Below, in pieces: positions 61,101 to 64,000 of a stretch of DNA of 64,000 nt. The DNA comes from Athripsodes cinereus. Its lineage: Eukaryota; Arthropoda; Insecta; Trichoptera; Leptoceridae. The position numbers and the translations under genes were made by a program. The DNA is taken from contig OX388307.1 in NCBI GenBank assembly GCA_947579605.1, forward strand, positions 7,169,237 to 7,233,236, in the 5' to 3' direction. The first letter of the stretch is position 1; each line of letters begins with the position of its first letter. A model generated the notes under the pieces. It saw only the letters and a list, made by a program, of their open reading frames with translations, ran no database searches and was not told the origin of the DNA.

Positions 61101-63241
61101 AAAACTAAACACGATCTTAATCTAGTCTTGATCTTGATCATACGACGCACGAAGGGAATATGGTCAAAAACATCGCGCTACCGCTAACGCGCGATGGGTT
61201 TGCGTGTATTTTTGGCCAATAGTCACTTCGTGCGTCGTATGATCAAGATCAAGACTAGATTAAGATCGTGTTTAGTTTTGTCAAGAGTAGCCCTGCTGGT
61301 CATAGCGATGAATATAAAAAAATTATGCAAAGATATATACCTATCACCCAGTTTCACAAGACTTCATAACATTTCGAGATAAGGCTTTGATGTACTATGA
61401 TCATAGATAAAAACCACAAACAAATCTAATCTACTTGATGATATTATACTTTAAATACAACACAGCTTAATTAACTTTTCACTTAGATATTCAAATCTCG
61501 AGCGCTTTCGTCAATGTTGAAAAATTTACATTTTCAAGAAAACTTTCTTTGTTCTCGAAAGCAGATTTGAATATCTAAGTGAAAGGTTAACTGTGTTGTA
61601 TTTAAAGTATAATATCATCATAATGAATTTTCACTCTGTGAATGTACAAACCTTAGAGTTACTAATCTACTTGTTTTATTTCACTGCAATGCACCCGCAA
61701 CCAAGTGAATTATGAACAAATAAAATCAAAATATAAAACTTTTCATCAATCAAAAGAAGATCACTTTAAATATAATATAACTAAACTAAGTTATGATAAG
61801 CCAAAAAATTTGTTTTTGATAAACTTTAAGTTGTCGACCTATGGAATTGTGTAAATTGAGGTTTCCAAACTACTTCTACAAATTCAGCCCGCTGGTATCA
61901 TAGATCCGGCTTGTGACAGCTAATGGCTTATTGTTGCTGTGATACAGACATACAGTGTATAAAAAAACACAGAATGATAACAGCTCGTTTTATTGACTTC
62001 ATAATATAGTCTTGAAATTTTAGATATTGGCAAGAAAAATTAAATGGTTTTGCCCTGAAGTAATCAATATGGCCCTAAGGCTGGAATATTTGGAGACCCA
62101 GGGTATAGGCGATCAACGTGATTAGGTGATATTACTTTTTCTGTGTACATTTTATTGATTAAAACAGATAAAATTAATTAAATTTCTTTTATTTTTCTTT
62201 TCCAGTATCCTATAAGGAATCGAGTGTTGCTGGTCAAATCAACAGTGGCTGTGTTATTTGTGATAATTGTATTCTTCCTACATTCCATACCTGAATTACG
62301 TAAGTTTTCTGCCTCAAATATCTCCCCTTATAATATTGACATACCTGTTGTGGTTGAATCAAATAAAAACACAACTTGATTACTTAAATATTGTAAGATG
62401 TTTTATTGTGAACAAGGAAGCAAACAAATACAAGAGTAGACATGCACACAGAAAAAGAGAGAGCATAGACAAAAAGCATAATGAACATAGATGTAGTAAC
62501 ATAGGAGAGATGTGAACATTGATGTAGTAATATTGGAGAGATGTGATGTGATTTCTTTTTAACAACAATACCCTATATCCATTATTAAACTCCTTATATA
62601 ATGGAATTGAGCCCGCAACTTGGCCATTTTACGAGGTTTGCATTGTCCGATTAAACTATGGGGTATGAAAGGCTTAGAAATTCTTCTTCATGAACCCCAA
62701 TGACAGCTTCTTCAAGTGTAAGTACAACTTTAAAACTGTAAAAAAAAAAAAAACAACCTTCGATCCCAGGTACCGGCAAACTCCCCTTTCACGACACAAG
62801 CTTTTAGCTTAGTGTGAAAGGTGTATAAGGTTGTATTTGGGTTTATAACAAAACCCAGATATATCTTTTTTAAAAAAAAAAAAGTAGCGTTAAATTTGCA
62901 TAAGAAACCAGAATCAATGATCAGTTCTTAAAATAACTTTGGTGAAATATGTAAGTCCCATATCTATTAAACATGCTCTATAAGATCATTGATACATTCT
63001 TTTACAACTAGCACATTCCATAGGTTTTTTTTTTATTTAAAGTCTAAGGTAATATAAATTATCTATGTTTATTAACACTCACTCTTTTTTGTTTTCAGAA
63101 CGTCTTTCCCTCGGGTGGACTGCTCTCCTAGGAGCCATTCTTCTCCTTATCCTCGCTGACAGAGAAGATATGGAATCTGTGTTAGCTCGAGTGGAATGGT
63201 CTACTCTTCTCTTCTTTGCAGCACTTTTTGTTCTAATGGAG
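48913..63241 (+). CDS. Oca2: P protein (OCA2/pink-eyed dilution) homologue, 13 exons, 3' end outside window
   Basis: Multi-pass membrane protein of the ArsB/NhaD (ion transporter) superfamily. The vertebrate homologue is a melanosomal anion/pH regulator needed for pigment; in insects it acts in pigment granules. Coding exons: 48913-49168, 53193-53394, 53993-54175, 54924-55135, 56715-56905, 57115-57384, 58164-58367, 59141-59256, 59583-59721, 60199-60334, 60862-61052, 62206-62299, 63099-63241. They join in frame to 2,337 nt (779 codons) with GT..AG at every junction. Layout: hydrophilic N-terminal tail (1-245), first membrane segment about 248-265, lumenal domain (285-420) with an N-x-T sequon, then paired hydrophobic segments from about 423. 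Family-defining motifs are [17 protein letters not shown] (529-545) and [13 protein letters not shown] (568-580). The ELRHEISIW and [17 protein letters not shown] blocks also match the family. The C-terminal part is missing because the window ends. ATG is in context CAAAATGG. Family assignment is very secure; first exon and exact start are less so. Confidence 0.93.
49835..50050. repeat. Unnamed repeat, second copy
   Basis: Shares CACAAAAATTCCGAAAAAAT and CGCTGCAAGT with 26925-27110. Its first 70 bp are inverted relative to that copy. Lies in the first Oca2 intron. Confidence 0.55.
50240..50455 (+). repeat. Family A copy with full 5' head
   Basis: GTGGAGCACCCGGTAAAGAA through to CTGCTGGCTACCCCA. 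It breaks off before the conserved 3' tail. Best view of the 5' half in this window. Confidence 0.88.
51760..51945 (+). repeat. Family A copy with internal deletion
   Basis: CCGTGGAGTCCCCACCAAAG, ATCGAGTGTCCTGTAAAAGA and CAGTTTGTCCTCTGGTACCT. A further minus-strand piece lies at about 52255-52365. Confidence 0.7.
53193..53394 (+). CDS. Oca2: Oca2 coding exon 2 (residues 86-152)
   Basis: Acceptor TTTTTAG|GT and donor ACAG|GTATCT. It encodes a Gln/Thr-rich low-complexity cytosolic segment ([13 protein letters not shown]). Its phase fits exon 1 (1+2) and exon 3 (2+1). Little sequence conservation is expected here, so the support is phase, splice sites and open frame. Confidence 0.75.
53608..53773. 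mobile_element. TA-flanked foldback MITE in an Oca2 intron
   Basis: GTCAAAACACATTTAAGCGT ... ACGCTTAAATGTGTTTTGAC between TA dinucleotides; arms about 40 bp, nearly perfect. A partial relative sits at 35617-35645. Mariner-type by TA target (inference). Confidence 0.72.
53993..54175 (+). CDS. Oca2: Oca2 coding exon 3 (residues 153-213)
   Basis: Acceptor CATTTCAG|GG; donor GCGAG|GTAAAA. Without the donor the frame stops immediately, which supports splicing here. Hydrophilic cytosolic tail. A LINE 3' fragment (54196-54480) begins only about 20 bp downstream in the intron. Confidence 0.75.
54196..54480 (-). pseudogene. LINE ORF2 C-terminus with 3' tail
   Basis: The minus strand reads [41 protein letters not shown] and YPTWDTA, then stop, followed by GGGTATAGTATAGTATAG. 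The last coding bases (CTACCCCACTTGGGACACGG) and the tail are the part shared with family A. Confidence 0.8.
54924..55135 (+). CDS. Oca2: Oca2 coding exon 4 with first transmembrane helix
   Basis: Acceptor TATTCCAG|TA; donor GTAAAA|GTAAGT. Encodes residues 214-284, including the hydrophobic run [18 protein letters not shown] (248-265), followed by a charged stretch that starts the lumenal domain. Confidence 0.85.
55564..56469. mobile_element. MULE-like long-TIR element (906 bp) in an Oca2 intron
   Basis: Ends CGCGTATTTTGAAAGTATAC and its inverse; 10-bp duplication TACATACCTA (55554-55563, 56470-56479). The arms match again over about 110 bp between 55714-55830 and 56335-56465, because the left terminal repeat is present twice (55564 and 55715). 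A+T-rich centre, no transposase. A 9-11-bp duplication with long TIRs is typical of Mutator-like elements. Confidence 0.75.
56715..56905 (+). CDS. Oca2: Oca2 coding exon 5, lumenal domain
   Basis: Acceptor TTATAG|GT; donor TTGAAG|GTATTG. Encodes residues 285-348, including SGPFLPEQ and a likely N-glycosylation site (NMT). Ends in phase 0. Confidence 0.88.
57115..57384 (+). CDS. Oca2: Oca2 coding exon 6, lumenal domain and TM2
   Basis: Acceptor ATTTCAG|AA; donor TTTGAG|GTTAGT. Encodes residues 349-438, phase 0 at both ends. Starts with NLSDVWMIP and ends in the hydrophobic helix [16 protein letters not shown]. Confidence 0.9.
57582..57805. mobile_element. Small TIR element in an Oca2 intron
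   Basis: AACCAGACTGGTATAAGTGAC inverted as GTCACTTGTACCAGTCTGGTT (one mismatch over 21; first 20 AACCAGACTGGTATAAGTGA). 224 bp, non-coding. Confidence 0.65.
58164..58367 (+). CDS. Oca2: Oca2 coding exon 7, transporter core
   Basis: Acceptor TTTTGCAG|AT; donor TACAAG|GTGAAT. Encodes residues 439-506: [19 protein letters not shown], the [14 protein letters not shown] block and [12 protein letters not shown]. This is one of the most conserved parts of the family. Confidence 0.93.
58511..59115. repeat. Degenerate ~30-bp minisatellite in an Oca2 intron
   Basis: Roughly twenty diverged units around TCTCTGTCATTAAGACTGAG followed by TGATAAGAGA; the clearest are at 58930-59060. It fills almost all of the intron between exons 7 and 8. 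Confidence 0.75.
59141..59256 (+). CDS. Oca2: Oca2 coding exon 8, FLDNVTT signature
   Basis: Acceptor CTTCCAG|GTG; donor TATAAG|GTTTGT. Encodes residues 507-545 with the signature [17 protein letters not shown]. Phase: two bases carried into exon 9. Confidence 0.95.
59310..59540 (+). repeat. Family A copy near Oca2 exon 9
   Basis: CCGTGGAGCACCCGACAAAG head, CTGCTGGCTACCCCACTTGT tail, no TAG repeat. Confidence 0.85.
59583..59721 (+). CDS. Oca2: Oca2 coding exon 9, [12 protein letters not shown] signature
   Basis: Acceptor TATTTTAG|GT; donor CAAGCT|GTAAGT. Encodes residues 545-591 and carries LCEVMELNP and [18 protein letters not shown], the second hallmark of P-protein/NhaD-type transporters. 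A family A SINE (59310-59540) ends about 40 bp upstream of the acceptor. Confidence 0.95.
60199..60334 (+). CDS. Oca2: Oca2 coding exon 10
   Basis: Acceptor ATTTTCAG|GG; donor TACAAG|GTATCA in phase 1. Encodes residues 592-636: [18 protein letters not shown] membrane segment, then a charged loop. Confidence 0.92.
60862..61052 (+). CDS. Oca2: Oca2 coding exon 11, large cytosolic loop
   Basis: Acceptor ATTTTAG|AA; donor CAAAAG|GTATCA. Encodes residues 637-700: [16 protein letters not shown] followed by a highly charged helical loop, at the place the family carries its large loop. Confidence 0.9.
61082..61298. mobile_element. Foldback MITE 1 in the Oca2 intron between exons 11 and 12
   Basis: CAGCAGGGTTACTC ... 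GAGTAGCCCTGCTG, with ~70-bp arms sharing ACACGATCTTAATCTAGTCT and a core of CATCGCGCTACCGCTAACGCGCGATG. Target duplication not seen. Confidence 0.75.
61436..61620. mobile_element. Foldback MITE 2 in the same intron
   Basis: TGATGATATTATACTTTAAA ... TTTAAAGTATAATATCATCA with further paired CACTTAGATATTCAAATCT; 185 bp. Confidence 0.75.
62206..62299 (+). CDS. Oca2: Oca2 coding exon 12
   Basis: Acceptor TTTTCCAG|TA; donor GAATTAC|GTAAGT. Encodes residues 701-731 with the membrane segment [11 protein letters not shown]. Phase 1 out. Confidence 0.9.
62757..62880 (+). repeat. tRNA-SINE fragment, 5' truncated
   Basis: Begins at the B box (TTCGATCCCAGG) and runs CACGACACAAGCTTTTAGCT ... ACAAAACCCAGATATATCTT; matches 7469-7639 in the opposite orientation. 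Confidence 0.7.
63099..63241 (+). CDS. Oca2: Oca2 coding exon 13 (last in window)
   Basis: Acceptor GTTTTCAG|AA; donor AATGGAG|GTAAAC. Encodes residues 732-779, ending in [18 protein letters not shown]. In the family this is followed by the second half of the transporter fold, so at least one further exon lies beyond 64000. I did not recognise it in 63242-64000. Confidence 0.93.
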
Positions 63242-64000
63242 GTAAACCTTTTACTATTTTACATTTTATACATATTAATGTATCGAAACATGTGACACGC
63301 TTATATCTGTATTTTTGTAGATATCTCTTAGCCATTGATTTTTATTACAACAAATCAAAGATATTAAAAAAATGTGACACGTGAGATAGTAATTGTTAGA
63401 GAGCTGTCCCTTTTAAACACATAGATGTATTGTGAATCTGTGAATCTACCGTCTATAGTTTTGAAGTACTAACAATATATTATTTGAAAGAGATTCTTCT
63501 CTACCAAGTTCTATCTCACATGGTACAATTAATTTTTTAATGGTGGTTTAGACTATATCCTCACATCGGAAAGCATATCTCTGTTAAAGTGCACAGTTTT
63601 GTGCTTGTAAAATGTCTTTGTAACCATACCAACTTATGTCTTGTAAAACAAACAAAATTGGGATATCAAACTAAACAAATAAATTTGTTTGTATCATATA
63701 CATATATAGGTTTATATCTTATATAATAAACTTTCTCATACTTTGCCAGAATTTGAAAATTTAATAAGAAAATACTTAATAAATATATACAAGCAATTGT
63801 GTTGATCCATTTAAGTTCATCTTCCCTGTTCGTCTACTATCAACAAGTACCTACATCCATTTTAATAAGTGTGTGGCTTGGAATCAAAAGTGGAAATTTT
63901 AACTTAGTATGTAGAAGTATTCTTTGTCTCGAGTATATATTTTTTCTACTAAATTGGTGATGCTTATTGTTACCAGAGAAACTATGAGAACGGAATCTGG
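63242..64000. other. Oca2 intron (incomplete)
   Basis: A+T-rich; no further P-protein exon recognised before the window ends. Confidence 0.6.

Noticed and set aside
63976..64000. Fourteenth Oca2 exon after TTACCAG at the window end
   Set aside because: The predicted residues do not resemble the family sequence that should follow VLME.

Overview
This 64 kb window is eukaryotic: A+T-rich, gene-poor, intron-rich and packed with transposable elements. An insect is certain, and a moth or butterfly is most likely. The evidence is an intron-broken homologue of the animal P protein (OCA2/pink-eyed dilution), near-intact mariner elements of the DD41D type, Helitron ends of the TC...CTAG kind ending in GGGTCAGCTAG, a tRNA-derived SINE, and hAT, PIF/Harbinger and piggyBac/Kolobok-like miniature elements. 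I saw no rRNA, functional tRNA, CRISPR or bacterial operon.

Layout. 1-5.2 kb: no gene; one candidate Inr+DPE core promoter, copies of a ~300-bp SINE ('family A'), a Helitron remnant and small inverted-repeat elements. 5.2-15.2 kb: two almost identical DD41D mariners in the same orientation, one frameshifted (5950-7244) and one intact (13861-15155). Between them a 3.7-kb segment bounded by perfect 33-bp inverted repeats encloses a decayed RNase-H-bearing LINE. 15-35 kb: a graveyard of MITEs, many with exact target-site duplications (TSDs). It also holds a Helitron, 149-bp tandem repeats, LINE 3' ends, hammerhead-core-like hairpins and a perfect 217-bp palindrome (32470-32686).

35.6-45.9 kb is a three-level nest. 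A PIF/Harbinger-like MITE is split by a DNA element with P-superfamily hallmarks (8-bp TSD CACAAACC; inverted ends CATCACCTATCTACATAG; a two-exon THAP-domain gene). That element is split by a 7.8-kb LTR retrotransposon (4-bp TSD ATAT) with 1,419-bp LTRs that look identical. The retrotransposon encodes only a Gag with a CCHC knuckle and no protease or polymerase, so it must move in trans. Its primer-binding region is tandemly repeated.

48.9-63.2 kb holds the only clear host gene. Thirteen coding exons on the + strand encode the first 779 residues of a P-protein (OCA2) homologue, a multi-pass transporter-family protein linked to pigmentation. The last part lies beyond the window. Exon joins were worked out by hand from GT/AG sites and phase, and all phases agree. 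Its introns carry a MULE-like 906-bp element, several foldback MITEs, a ~30-bp minisatellite and more SINE/LINE debris.

Links between elements: family A shares its 3' tail with a LINE whose coding end is present at 54.2 kb, suggesting that the LINE mobilised the SINE. Family A copies have in turn been hit by at least four different later insertions. All comparisons were made by eye without searches; family names rest on motifs, end sequences and TSD lengths.
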